Positions 27,426 through 36,052 are shown, counted from the first letter of the stretch. The stretch: DNA of 64,000 nucleotides from Flectobacillus sp. BAB-3569 (GCF_002270355.1 NZ_NJFZ01000004.1:158770-222769); one strand, 5' to 3'. The notes: a model not told the origin generated them from the sequence alone. Numbers and translations: made by a program.

Positions 27426-27473
27426 TCATTTAATTTTCAAACAAATAAGTCTACAACAACCCTTATTTATCAC

Positions 27474-27512
27474 GAAGCTCCTTGAAAAAACCAAGGAGCT
27501 TCATGTTTTTTT
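27474..27512 (+). terminator. Terminator of the amidohydrolase gene
   Basis: GAAGCTCCTTG and CAAGGAGCTTC (11-bp perfect arms, 7-nt loop) followed by ATGTTTTTTTATAG. Confidence 0.9.
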
Positions 27513-27683
27513 ATAGTGTAATGGTATGTTTTTTGAACCAGTTGGATTAATTAAAATCATTGAGTGAAGTGACAGTACTTATTTATCAAATATTTTATTG
27601 ATAAAAAGGCTTTTTTCTATTACTTTACTAAAGTCAAAAAAAGGATAATTCCTTATTATCCAAACCCATAAATCCAACTTCCT

Positions 27684-27977
27684 ATGCTAAATCGTGTGTT
27701 ATCCCCACTCAAAACATGGTCAGGTATTTGGCTATGCTTACTTTTTCTTAGCATGAGTAGTACATCTGTTCATTCTGCCGTAAGTAGTAAACTCCAACAA
27801 AAACCTTCGACTAGTGCTAAAGCTAAACCAAGCACCAGTTCAAAAACAACCACTAGTAGTAAATCCACTACTAAGAGTAAAAAGAAAAAAGGTAGTAAGA
27901 GTAAGCGAGTTGCCAAAGTAGATACAACAGACCTTGATCCTACTCAAGTAAAAGTTCCTTTATACCAAAATCCCTAG
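27684..27977 (+). CDS. Small secreted Ser/Thr/Lys-rich protein
   Basis: A 97-aa protein with an N-terminal signal sequence (TWSGIWLCLLFLSMSS, cleavage near VHSAVS). Residues 35-75 are almost only Ser, Thr, Lys and Ala (KPSTSSKTTTSSKSTTKSKK), then a short ending VDTTDLDPTQVKVPLYQNP. No domain is recognised. The composition suggests a disordered, cationic envelope peptide; histone-H1-like composition is a superficial resemblance given the signal. It precedes the TPR/Ppx-like gene by 318 bp. Confidence 0.6.
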   Translation: MLNRVLSPLKTWSGIWLCLLFLSMSSTSVHSAVSSKLQQKPSTSAKAKPSTSSKTTTSSKSTTKSKKKKGSKSKRVAKVDTTDLDPTQVKVPLYQNP

Positions 27978-28016
27978 CCACAGGTCGGAACTGTTCGAAG
28001 GATTTTAAGCATCATC

Positions 28017-28131
28017 TATTTCGGATATCAGATCTTGGATTGCGGAAGTACCACCTGCTTTTTTGACTCTTATTGTAGAAAAAAGCTATGTAGTATGCCC
28101 TTATTTCCGAAATCAGGAATCCCAAATTAGC
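28017..28131 (-). repeat. Dispersed intergenic repeat, family A, copy 1
   Basis: Read on the minus strand it begins with CTGATTTCGGAAATAA and ends near CTTCCGCAATCC and GATATCCGAAAT, matching the copies at 36567-36650 and 37691-37786. The ends carry TTTCGGAA/TTCCGAAA-type inverted words. It fills much of the 27978-28295 gap, where no gene or clear promoter was seen. Confidence 0.65.
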
Positions 28132-28295
28132 CATAGTTTGAAGCCCATCGTACATTACTAACCACAAGTCGCTCAGTGTCATTTCTAACACTCAATAGGG
28201 TAAGGTTTGTTCTAACTCCGATATTTCCTCCTTACTTCTTGGATTAGATAATAGGTATTCAATCACAACGACTGATTTAATAAAATTCTTTTAAC

Positions 28296-29699
28296 ATGAA
28301 AAAACTCATTTTTACTCTTTTTTTGCTCCTTAGTAGTATTATTGTAACCACAGCCCAAGATGTAAATACTGCATTACGTTACCTTAAAATTGCTAACACC
28401 CTCCGCGAAGTAAAACAATTTGACCAGTCTGAAGAATATCTCAATAAAGCATTGGGAATGGTTCGTGGACGAAACGAATACTGGGAAGCTGCTATTTATG
28501 AAAACCTTGGCTTCTTGTATCGTGATCAAGAAAATATCCTTGAGGCTTCACGTAACTTCTCCAAAGCGATTGATATCTATAAGAAATTAAAAATGGGTAT
28601 GAGCGAAAAAGCTATTTCGCAATTACTCGATGGCTTAAAAGAAGCTGAAGAACTTTATGCAGGTATCGACATCGGCTCGAAAGGTGTAAAGTTAAGTATC
28701 ATTGGGGTAACCGTTTCGCCTAAAAAAGGTGTTACTTATAACCTCAAAAAGAGTATGTCAATCAATACTGAGCCTAGTGCTTTGACTCCTCAAGCTATCA
28801 AAGAAACTGCCATTGCTATCAAAGACTTGGTCGATACTGCTACTGTTCGTAACAACGTATTGTCTGACCGTATGTTTATTGTGATGAGTAGTGGATTAAA
28901 ACAAGCTACTGACAAACAGCCTGGCAAAGAAGCAGAAGTAATTGCTGCCATTCGTGAGGCCTTGAAAAATCCAAATCAAAAAATTGATATTATTTCGGCA
29001 GAAGATGAAGCTAAATTTGGAGCACTTTCAATGGTAGCACCAGAGTTACACTTGTCATCATCAGTAATGGATATTGGCGGTGGAAACATCAAAGGTGGCT
29101 ATTTGTTGAGCCGTACCAAATTTGAAGCAGTGAACTTCCCTTATGGTACAAAGGCTTTTGTGAAAATTGTGAAGAAAAAATTGCCAGATGCTAATTTGGA
29201 AGAATATACCAAAGGGGTAAACGACGAAGTAAAAGTGGTTGGCGAGGAATTAGCTCTTGAGCTTAACCGTAAAGTAGGTTTGAAAAATCGCAAAAACGTA
29301 TTTTTATTGGGAGGTATTGTCTTTGTAATGAACTCATTCTTACACCCAGAGCGTGCTGCGATTATCGGTCGTCCAGTGGAAGTAAGTTTGGAAGATATTC
29401 GTAAATTCCGTCAAATGAGCGCTAGTAGCTACGAGGAGTTGATCAACCCAGATTTTTCTCGCGTGACAGATCCAGCCGTTCGTGCTATTGCTGAAGAAGA
29501 CGTAAAGAATATCACTACGAAAATCTATAACCAACAAGATATTATTGCTGGTGCGGCATTGTTAGAAACTTTGATTAAAGAAATGAACCGTGATGGCGTT
29601 CAGAAACGCTTCTATTTCATCAAAGGTGGTGACGTAGCATGGATTAGCGGTTATGTATTCAAACTCATTTCTGACGAGTACCAAGCACGTAAGGAATAG
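28296..29699 (+). CDS. Predicted secreted TPR protein with Ppx/GppA-like ASKHA domain
   Basis: A 467-aa protein: residues 1-20 look like a Sec signal (MKKLIFTLFLLLSSIIVTTA then QD), residues 25-115 are tetratricopeptide repeats (QFDQSEEYLNKALGM, AIYENLGFLYRDQENILEA), and residues 120-460 an actin-like ATPase-superfamily domain. Phosphate-1 motif DIGSKG is at 125-130, the Ppx-type acidic segment SAEDEAKFGAL at 234-244, phosphate-2 motif DIGGGN at 259-264, and the adenosine-site-like LLGGIVFVMNSF near 338-349. Closest known fold is exopolyphosphatase/GppA. An extracytoplasmic location is unusual for such enzymes; the substrate could be polyphosphate or another phosphorylated ligand (inference). 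Confidence 0.75.
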   Translation: MKKLIFTLFLLLSSIIVTTAQDVNTALRYLKIANTLREVKQFDQSEEYLNKALGMVRGRNEYWEAAIYENLGFLYRDQENILEASRNFSKAIDIYKKLKMGMSEKAISQLLDGLKEAEELYAGIDIGSKGVKLSIIGVTVSPKKGVTYNLKKSMSINTEPSALTPQAIKETAIAIKDLVDTATVRNNVLSDRMFIVMSSGLKQATDKQPGKEAEVIAAIREALKNPNQKIDIISAEDEAKFGALSMVAPELHLSSSVMDIGGGNIKGGYLLSRTKFEAVNFPYGTKAFVKIVKKKLPDANLEEYTKGVNDEVKVVGEELALELNRKVGLKNRKNVFLLGGIVFVMNSFLHPERAAIIGRPVEVSLEDIRKFRQMSASSYEELINPDFSRVTDPAVRAIAEEDVKNITTKIYNQQDIIAGAALLETLIKEMNRDGVQKRFYFIKGGDVAWISGYVFKLISDEYQARKE

Positions 29700-29714
29700 A
29701 CGAGTGGTGAATGA

Positions 29715-29750
29715 TGAATTGTGAATTACTCATTCTTAATTCACAATTCA
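29715..29750. repeat. AT-rich inverted repeat between convergent genes
   Basis: TGAATTGTGAATTA (29715-29728) and TAATTCACAATTCA (29737-29750) are perfect 14-bp arms around an 8-nt loop. It may act as a bidirectional terminator and shares words with the dispersed GTGAAT repeats. Confidence 0.65.
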
Positions 29751-29760
29751 CTAAATCTCA

Positions 29761-30297
29761 TTAGGCAGCATAGTGCAATTTATGTTGATTAACATGTAAT
29801 AAGTTTTCGATTTTATGAACAGCAATCGAATAGGTTGCTTTTAGTGCTCCTACAGATGTTCCTGTTATTCTAGCAATTTCTTCATAGCGCATTTCATCAA
29901 AATAGCGCATATTAAAAACCAAACGTTGTTTATCGGGCAAAGTCATAATGGCATTTTGAAGTGCCAACTGAATATCATCTCCTGAGATGAGCACATCATG
30001 ATTATGGTCTGATGCAAATACTTCTGAAAAGTCTTCAATTTCGCAAAACTGCATTTTGCGTTTATTTCTCAAAAAATTGAGACATTCGTTGGTTGCAATA
30101 CGGTATATCCAAGTAAATAATTGAGAATCGCCTCTAAAATTATCCAATCCTTGCCATACCTTCAAAAATACCTCTTGCGTCAAATCATCTGCATCATCAT
30201 GCGAAATGACCATTTTACGCACATGCCAATAAATCTTACGCTGATATTTTTGTATTAACCAATTGAATAGAGATAGTTTATCTTGGGATGGCTTCAT
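29761..30297 (-). CDS. ECF RNA polymerase sigma factor
   Basis: A 178-aa sigma-70 family ECF factor. Region 2 has KMVISHDDADDLTQEVFLKVW and FRGDSQLFTWIYRIATNECLN (core binding and -10 melting); region 4 has LPDKQRLVFNMRYFDEMRYEEIARITGTSV, the -35 recognition helix-turn-helix. No anti-sigma gene lies next to it, although the upstream GIN-domain gene is on the same strand behind its own terminator. Target genes unknown. Confidence 0.93.
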   Translation of the reverse strand: MKPSQDKLSLFNWLIQKYQRKIYWHVRKMVISHDDADDLTQEVFLKVWQGLDNFRGDSQLFTWIYRIATNECLNFLRNKRKMQFCEIEDFSEVFASDHNHDVLISGDDIQLALQNAIMTLPDKQRLVFNMRYFDEMRYEEIARITGTSVGALKATYSIAVHKIENLLHVNQHKLHYAA

Positions 30298-30345
30298 AAC
30301 ACAAGGGAATAGATTTTGTACATGACAAATTTGCCCTTAAAAGCA

Positions 30346-30378
30346 AAAATGCTTTATGATGGTATTCATAAAGCATTC
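30346..30378 (-). terminator. Terminator of the GIN-domain gene
   Basis: On the minus strand AATGCTTTATGAA pairs with TCATAAAGCATT and is followed by TTTTTGC, between the two minus-strand genes. Confidence 0.75.
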
Positions 30379-30403
30379 ATGATTGTGGTCAGCCTTTTGG
30401 CAA

Positions 30404-31117
30404 CTATAAGCTTTTCACTTCGCCTCCCAAGTTGGATTTGATACTCTTTTGACTAGGATTTCCTTTGTACGTTAGCATACCTCCTGTACCTGCCGAAGCA
30501 TCCAAGGATTGTGATGCGGCAACTTCGGCCATTCCTCCTGTATTTACTTTGGCATCGGTTTGCTCTGCTTTCAAATCAAAAGCGTGCAATTGTCCTCCTG
30601 TATTTACTCTTACTGACTGATATTTTGCTTTTCCTTCTAGCTTTACAATAGCTCCTTGCAAACTTGCTACTTCGAGGGTATTGAGGTCTAAATCGGCTTT
30701 AATGATTGCTCCAGAGCTACCTTCTAGTATCAAATGGTTTCCTGCTAAGACATTGCCAAACTGCAACTCGGCACCACGACCGCCCTTAATACTGCTCAAA
30801 TCGGCACTATATACCACTTTGACTTCATAATAGCTTCCTGCGTTTGCCTTTTTGTCTTTTTCGGTAAGTTGTTTAAGAATTTTTGTTTTTACCGACAGCT
30901 CACCACCTGAGACGGAGATTGTCAAATCATCTAAACTGAGGTTTCCATGGGCTTCAGCTGTAACTTTATTGGCACTACCTTTTACGATTTCTACTTTCAT
31001 AATACCCTGAAAGTCTACTTTAGTAAAAGCCTGAACAGTCATTTCTTGAGAGTTTTGAGCCCAAGCAGTCATACTTACTAAGAGTATTGCTATACTCGCC
31101 ATCAATATTTTTCTCAT
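30404..31117 (-). CDS. GIN-domain (DUF2807) secreted protein
   Basis: A 237-aa protein with a Sec signal (residues 1-20, ending AWAQ). The mature part is the putative auto-transporter adhesin, head GIN domain: FTKVDFQGIMKVEIVKGSANKVTAEAH-type start split as QAFTKVDFQGIMKVEIVKGS, then right-handed beta-helix rungs such as GGRGAELQFGNVL, GSSGAIIKADLDL, NTGGQLHAFDLKA, NTGGMAEVAAS and GTGGMLTYKG. Function in Bacteroidota is not established. A second, more regular GIN protein is at 62545-63240. Confidence 0.85.
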   Translation of the reverse strand: MRKILMASIAILLVSMTAWAQNSQEMTVQAFTKVDFQGIMKVEIVKGSANKVTAEAHGNLSLDDLTISVSGGELSVKTKILKQLTEKDKKANAGSYYEVKVVYSADLSSIKGGRGAELQFGNVLAGNHLILEGSSGAIIKADLDLNTLEVASLQGAIVKLEGKAKYQSVRVNTGGQLHAFDLKAEQTDAKVNTGGMAEVAASQSLDASAGTGGMLTYKGNPSQKSIKSNLGGEVKSL

Positions 31118-31195
31118 TTCTACACAAACTTTAGGTTAAACATTACATCCTAGATGTAAAAACTAACGAAGAAGTTGCATCGATAGTGTCAAAAT

Positions 31196-32323
31196 TTAGT
31201 AAGTATCCATTTGTGGGTCTATTTCGTAAGCCCAAGCATTGATACCCCCTGTGAGATTATAAAGATTATCGAATTGGTGATTTTGCTCCAAAAACTGAAT
31301 AACCGAAGCCGAACGCATACCATGATGACAATACACCACTACAGGCTTGTCACGTGGGATATGTTTGATATTATTAGGGACATGATTCATCGGAATCAAT
31401 ACCGAATTGTCGAGATGACAAATTTCATATTCATTTGGATTACGAACATCTAGGAGAAATAAATCTTCTTGAGCCTCAAGCTTCTCTTGTAATTCCTCCA
31501 CTGAAAGTGTTTTCATAATATTTGTTTTACAGGCAATTTCTTCTTGTTCTTGTGTCTCAGACTGGCGGGCAAGTTGCTCGGCGTCTGGACGGCGTTTTAC
31601 TTTTATTTTTCTAGAAGTATTTTCTAATAAATCTATCATCAAAAACTCACCGCTCAATACTTTGCCTATCCCTGTTACCATTTTTACGACTTCGTTGGCT
31701 TGGTACATACCGAGTGTGCCAGGCAAAATACCCAATACGCCAATAGTAGCACAGTTAGGAATTTCTAGTTCTGAGGGTTGTTCGGGAAACAAGCAACGAT
31801 ATGTAGGTCCTTGCTGACCACTGGCATCGGTGTAATTAAATACCGAAACTTGCCCTTCAAACTGGTGGATTGCTCCGTAGACAAAAGGCTTATTGAGCTT
31901 GACACAAATATCATTAATCAAATAACGAGTTGTGAAGTTATCGGTACAGTCTACTACGATATCATATTGTTGGATATACTGAAGGGCATTTTCTTTTTTG
32001 AGTCTATGTAAAATGGCTTCCACTTCGATAGTGTCATTCATAGCCAAAAGACGCTTAGTAGCCACTAATGCTTTAGGATTACCAATATCTTCGACTTTGT
32101 ATAAAACCTGACGTTGAAGATTGGTCAAATCTACGGCATCATTGTCGATAATTCCAATTTTTCCGATACCTGCTGCGGCCAAATAGAGAAGTACGGGACA
32201 ACCCAAACCACCAGCTCCTACCACGAGCACTTTGGTAGATTTGAGTTTTTCTTGTCCTTCAATACCTATTTGAGGAAGTAATAAATGTTTTTGATAACGA
32301 GTTTTTTCAGAAGATGTCAGCAT
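31196..32323 (-). CDS. ThiF/MoeB-type adenylyltransferase fused to rhodanese
   Basis: A 375-aa E1-like enzyme that adenylates the C-terminal Gly-Gly of a ubiquitin-like sulfur carrier (MoaD or ThiS). The nucleotide motif VLVVGAGGLGCPVLLYLAAAGIG is at about residues 31-53, NLQRQVLY and VDCTDNFTTRYLIND are conserved ThiF/MoeB blocks. A rhodanese domain follows (about 272-375) with the persulfide-forming Cys in VVYCHHGMRSAS. The usual zinc-binding CxxC pairs are not intact: PTYRCLFP has one Cys where PCYRC is common, and no second CxxC is seen. It could serve molybdopterin or thiamine synthesis; no such genes are adjacent. Confidence 0.88.
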   Translation of the reverse strand: MLTSSEKTRYQKHLLLPQIGIEGQEKLKSTKVLVVGAGGLGCPVLLYLAAAGIGKIGIIDNDAVDLTNLQRQVLYKVEDIGNPKALVATKRLLAMNDTIEVEAILHRLKKENALQYIQQYDIVVDCTDNFTTRYLINDICVKLNKPFVYGAIHQFEGQVSVFNYTDASGQQGPTYRCLFPEQPSELEIPNCATIGVLGILPGTLGMYQANEVVKMVTGIGKVLSGEFLMIDLLENTSRKIKVKRRPDAEQLARQSETQEQEEIACKTNIMKTLSVEELQEKLEAQEDLFLLDVRNPNEYEICHLDNSVLIPMNHVPNNIKHIPRDKPVVVYCHHGMRSASVIQFLEQNHQFDNLYNLTGGINAWAYEIDPQMDTY

Positions 32324-32476
32324 AGTATATTGAGGTATTAAGTTGTCAGGAGTTAATCATATCACCGACAAGCAATAACTAAACGGTTATCGAGCGCTAT
32401 TTTGTTTCATAAATTTAAAATAAAATGACGCGTTGGTTGTAGATATATTGGAGTGCTGTGTTTAAAAAACATGATT

Positions 32477-33286
32477 TCACTTATATTTCACATATTCCCA
32501 TTTTTCCATGTCAAAATAACCACGTGTAAAATATTTTTTATCTAATGGCTTATCATCTAAGTAGTAATGTATATCCTCTAACTCATTCAAAATACCACTC
32601 GGTGGGACTTCTATCACAATTTTGTTCCATGGTTCCCAAAACTCTTTCATGATCCCATGCGTGACATTGTATTGATCTAAGATACCCTCCTTAAGAACTG
32701 TCAACACATTTTCAACGCTATCTTGATAAGATTGACCAGTATTATCCATAAAATCAAACACAGGCTTTATTTGGTTTCTACCATTCCTATAGTGTAAATC
32801 AACAACTGGCTCACCTGCTCTAATTTCAAGAGTCATTATAATCTTAGCATATTTTTTCTTAAAATTGATATCAGGTAATTGATAATCTAATAAGTCATCT
32901 GCAACAATATGAGGAAATCTCTGTGAAAGCAGTGCAGCTTCTTTAAATTCCTCATTGTAAAGTCGTTCTTCATCAAACCAGTATTTAAACTGATAATTTC
33001 CATCAGGATATAATGTGATTAGTATATCACTATATATTTCACCATGATTAGCTTTGTATATTAGTAGCTCTTTTAATCCATCATAGTATTCCGAAATAAA
33101 TTCTTTTTTTCGAACAAGAATATTAGAGAGCGACTCATCATAAAAATATATACCAATAGAGGTACGGATATTTTTTACATCCCTTCCTGTCTGACAAGAT
33201 ACTTTAATCACTTGATTTTGATTCTCTTCTAATAAGTCTTTACGACAGAACTCTGCAATTTGCCGTTCTTTGATAGATGTATCCAT
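32477..33286 (-). CDS. Unknown 269-aa protein, tandem paralog 1
   Basis: Cytoplasmic-looking, no signal or membrane segment. Visible features: acidic/aromatic middle IYFYDESLSNILVRKKEF, DILITLYPDGNYQFKYWFDEERLY, and C-terminal KIVIEVPPSGILNELEDIHY. The central LYPDGNYQFKYWFDE strand pair is reminiscent of YezG/DUF600-type immunity proteins, but that is a weak resemblance. The neighbouring paralog has exactly the same length; the first 24 and last 57 residues are nearly identical while the middle is much more diverged. AT-rich relative to neighbours. The function is not recognised; an immunity or antitoxin role is only a hypothesis, since no toxin gene is adjacent. Confidence 0.7.
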   Translation of the reverse strand: MDTSIKERQIAEFCRKDLLEENQNQVIKVSCQTGRDVKNIRTSIGIYFYDESLSNILVRKKEFISEYYDGLKELLIYKANHGEIYSDILITLYPDGNYQFKYWFDEERLYNEEFKEAALLSQRFPHIVADDLLDYQLPDINFKKKYAKIIMTLEIRAGEPVVDLHYRNGRNQIKPVFDFMDNTGQSYQDSVENVLTVLKEGILDQYNVTHGIMKEFWEPWNKIVIEVPPSGILNELEDIHYYLDDKPLDKKYFTRGYFDMEKWEYVKYK

Positions 33287-33415
33287 TTTTCGCGATAATT
33301 AAAACTCTAATATATGTTTATGGTTCTTCTCTTAAATAGCATGAGTATCTAGTTTGAAAGAAAAACTATTTCACTTTTAAAACATGTAGCCTATCGGAGA
33401 TAAAAGCAACCATAT

Positions 33416-34225
33416 TTACTTATATTTCACATATTCCCATTTTTCCATGTCAAAATAACCACGTGTAAAATACTTTTTATCCAATGGTTTATCATCTAAG
33501 TAATAATGTATATCCTCTAACTCATTCAAAATACCACTTGGTGGGACTTCTATCACGATTTTGTTCCATGGTTCCCAGAACTCTTTTAATATCCCATTTG
33601 TAATATTATCCTGATTTAATAAGCCATACCCTATAAGCTTTAATATTTTGTCCACACTTTCTTTATATGATTGGCTAGTATTATCTGTGAAGTTAAACAC
33701 AGGCTTTATTTGGTTTCTACCATCTATATATTGCAAATTAATAACTGCTTGTCCTGCTTTTATTTCAAGTGTTATTACAATTTTAGAGTATCTTTTCTTA
33801 AAGTTGATGGCTGGTAAATCGTAACAGATCAGGTCATTTGCAATAGAATGAGGAAATCGTTGAGAACGTAGCGATGCTGAGTGAAACTCATTTTTATAAA
33901 CTCGATTCTCATCAAACCAATATTTAAACTGATAATTTCCATCAGGATATAATGTGATCAGCAAATCACTATAGATTTCACTATTATCAGCCTTATGAAT
34001 TAGGAGTTCTTTCACTCCATCAAAATATTCTGTAGTAAATTCTCCTTTTTTACATAAAATATTAGCCAGAGACTCATCATAAAAATAAACCCCTAATGAG
34101 TCATTATCAACTCTTATATCTCTCCCCGCTAAACAATAGACTTTAATCACTTGACTTTGATTCTCTTCCAATAAGTCTTTACGACAGAACTCTGCAATTT
34201 GCCGTTCTTTGATAGATGTATCCAT
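33416..34225 (-). CDS. Unknown 269-aa protein, tandem paralog 2
   Basis: Paralog of the preceding gene, offset by exactly 939 bp with no length change. It shares MDTSIKERQIAEFCRKDLL at the start and WNKIVIEVPPSGILNELEDI and FDMEKWEYVKYK at the end; the DNA around the 3' ends (33418-33590 versus 32479-32650) differs at only a few positions, and the bases just before both ATGs (TTTTTCGCGATA, complement) are shared. In the middle, LGVYFYDESLANILCKKGEF and DLLITLYPDGNYQFKYWFDENRVY keep the pattern with many substitutions. The 129-bp spacer between copies holds no gene. Function unknown. Confidence 0.7.
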   Translation of the reverse strand: MDTSIKERQIAEFCRKDLLEENQSQVIKVYCLAGRDIRVDNDSLGVYFYDESLANILCKKGEFTTEYFDGVKELLIHKADNSEIYSDLLITLYPDGNYQFKYWFDENRVYKNEFHSASLRSQRFPHSIANDLICYDLPAINFKKRYSKIVITLEIKAGQAVINLQYIDGRNQIKPVFNFTDNTSQSYKESVDKILKLIGYGLLNQDNITNGILKEFWEPWNKIVIEVPPSGILNELEDIHYYLDDKPLDKKYFTRGYFDMEKWEYVKYK

Positions 34226-34317
34226 TTTTCGCGATAGGTTTATGATTCATTATTACTCATTAATCAGGTAGCTTTGGTCTAGAATAATAGCTTGATAAGT
34301 CAAAACTCAATACAAAA

Positions 34318-34356
34318 TAAAAGCCTCTTCGCAATATAATTACGAAGAGGCTTTAA
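34318..34356 (-). terminator. Terminator of rpmB
   Basis: AAAGCCTCTTCG and CGAAGAGGCTTT (12-bp arms) followed on the minus strand by TTATTTTG. Confidence 0.9.
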
Positions 34357-34377
34357 AATTGTCGGAGACAAGTATAA

Positions 34378-34617
34378 CTAAACGTTCAATGTTCCTTTAC
34401 GAGCAGCGTCAATCAAAGAAGCTTCCAAACCTTTCTTGTTGATTGTACGGATTGCTTTCGCTGAAACTTTCAAAGTTACCCATACACCTTCAGACTCTAA
34501 AAAGAATTTTTTAGTGTGCAAGTTTGGATAAAACTTTCTTTTAGTTTTGTTATTAGCGTGAGAAACGTTGTTACCCACTTGAGTTTTCTTTCCTGTTAAT
34601 TGACAAACCTTCGCCAT
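34378..34617 (-). CDS. rpmB: 50S ribosomal protein L28
   Basis: L28, 79 aa. [20 protein letters not shown] and [16 protein letters not shown] are diagnostic; the ending [15 protein letters not shown] is typical of Bacteroidota L28. In many relatives rpmB is followed by rpmG and a small DUF4295 gene; here it is followed by a terminator and stands alone. Its promoter is at 34806-34836, which leaves a leader of about 180 nt. Confidence 0.96.
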   Translation of the reverse strand: MAKVCQLTGKKTQVGNNVSHANNKTKRKFYPNLHTKKFFLESEGVWVTLKVSAKAIRTINKKGLEASLIDAARKGTLNV

Positions 34618-34805
34618 GATAAAAATGCGTTAATTGTTTATGTGTTAATCGCCTCACTATCAAACAATTCTTTACTATAATTGACCTTTCTACTAAATAT
34701 TAATACATTTTTATCAAAAGGCTTTGTAATAATTCAGAATTAAACTTAATGCTGTATTCGGCGATGTAATAGACTTGATAATCAGTGTTTTCTGAAATTG
34801 GAACG

Positions 34806-34836
34806 CAAAAGTATGAATTATTTTGTAAACTAGCAA
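34806..34836 (-). promoter_or_regulatory. Promoter of rpmB
   Basis: TTG (34834-34836) and TACTTTTG (34806-34813) on the minus strand, 20 nt apart, match the Bacteroidota consensus. The rest of the 34618-34933 gap holds no gene; it includes the rpmB leader and the short upstream region of the EEP gene. Confidence 0.7.
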
Positions 34837-34933
34837 TTTATTATGAAAAGATTTATGCTATCATATCAAGTTTTCGCAAATTCTATCGTTTTTGAAAGAA
34901 AACCTGCCAAATTTGTATATCAAATAATACCTT

Positions 34934-35998
34934 ATGATAAAAAAGATCGCCACTTCTTTGCTTTGGCTCAGCAGTTTACCACTGTGTATGTACACCTTGT
35001 TTGCGTACTTTTTGGGCTATACCATCGTATGGGAACATTGGTTCGCGGGGTTTGTGATGATGTCCATTCCTATAGCCCAAGGCGCTTGTTTAATACTGGG
35101 GCTCATCTGGTTGTATATTCGTCCGTCCAGAGCTTGGGTATTTTTGATTATTTGGTTTATGGGCTGGCCTTTTACGGTACGAACCTTTCAGCTTTCGCCA
35201 AGTCATGACAAAACAGAAGACGACCTAAGTGTTTTGAGTTATAATGTATTTAGCTTTCAAGGGCTAAAGCCATCTGACAAAGAATCCTTGTTTGACTATG
35301 TCGAACACTTCGACGCTGATATCAAATGCTTTCAGGAGTTTAGTAAAACCTCTAACGAAGAAGGAAAATTTGCCGCAGATTTACTCAAAAAAGAATATCC
35401 CTACAGAGCCATCAATGCTGACCCAAAAGGTTATTACTCAACTTTAGTAATCTATTCAAAATATCCTATCATCAACAAAAAAGGCAAGGCTTTCCCTGGG
35501 AATAGTACAAGTAATGGGTATTTATTAGCTGATATTATTTTCAAAAAAGATACCGTTCGTATTATCAACCTACAACTACAGTCTATGGGCATCCGTGTCG
35601 GAAAAGTAGCCCAAGCTTTCACTAAAAAAGATGAAGCCTTGGTAAAAACCGAAGGACGGGATATTTTATCATCTTTGAAAAAAGGCTTTATTGACCATGC
35701 GCGCGAAATTAAGTCTATCGAAAAGCTTATTGATGAAAGTCCATATCCTGTTATAGTTTGTGGTGATTTTAACGAAGTACCTTATGGACTAGCGTACGGG
35801 CACGTGAGAGACAGATTAGAAAATGCTTTTGAGCGAGCAGGTAATGGATTTGGTTTTACGTTAAATAGAAGTCCTAAATTTGTTCGAATCGACAATCAGT
35901 TTTTTAGTGATAAAATAAAAATACAGTCTTTTACTACACATAGCGAAATCAAATATTCTGATCATTATCCTATTTCGGCATCATATCAGTTACCTTAA
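34934..35998 (+). CDS. Membrane-anchored endonuclease/exonuclease/phosphatase-family protein
   Basis: A 354-aa protein with two to three N-terminal membrane helices (about residues 5-90) and an EEP catalytic domain. Catalytic-type motifs: LSVLSYNVFSFQ (Asn), IKCFQEF (metal-binding Glu in the QE position), VICGDFNEVPYG (Asp/Asn), and YSDHYPISASYQL (the Asp-His pair). The family hydrolyses phosphodiesters or phosphomonoesters in nucleic acids, lipids or sugars; the membrane anchor places the active domain in the periplasm or at the inner face. Substrate unknown. It is followed 54 nt later by the DUF456 gene. Confidence 0.86.
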   Translation: MIKKIATSLLWLSSLPLCMYTLFAYFLGYTIVWEHWFAGFVMMSIPIAQGACLILGLIWLYIRPSRAWVFLIIWFMGWPFTVRTFQLSPSHDKTEDDLSVLSYNVFSFQGLKPSDKESLFDYVEHFDADIKCFQEFSKTSNEEGKFAADLLKKEYPYRAINADPKGYYSTLVIYSKYPIINKKGKAFPGNSTSNGYLLADIIFKKDTVRIINLQLQSMGIRVGKVAQAFTKKDEALVKTEGRDILSSLKKGFIDHAREIKSIEKLIDESPYPVIVCGDFNEVPYGLAYGHVRDRLENAFERAGNGFGFTLNRSPKFVRIDNQFFSDKIKIQSFTTHSEIKYSDHYPISASYQLP

Positions 35999-36052
35999 TT
36001 GGAGCTATCGGGTATCAGCTAAAATTCAAAACCTGTTAAAATTTGTATCTCC

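Noticed and set aside
32477..34225. Toxin-antitoxin pair
   Set aside because: Both genes are paralogs of each other and no toxin-like gene is adjacent, so only a loose immunity-like resemblance remains.
34843..35208. Plus-strand frame of 121 aa before the EEP gene
   Set aside because: It is another frame of the real EEP start region and lacks domain signs; the EEP frame carries clear membrane helices and motifs.
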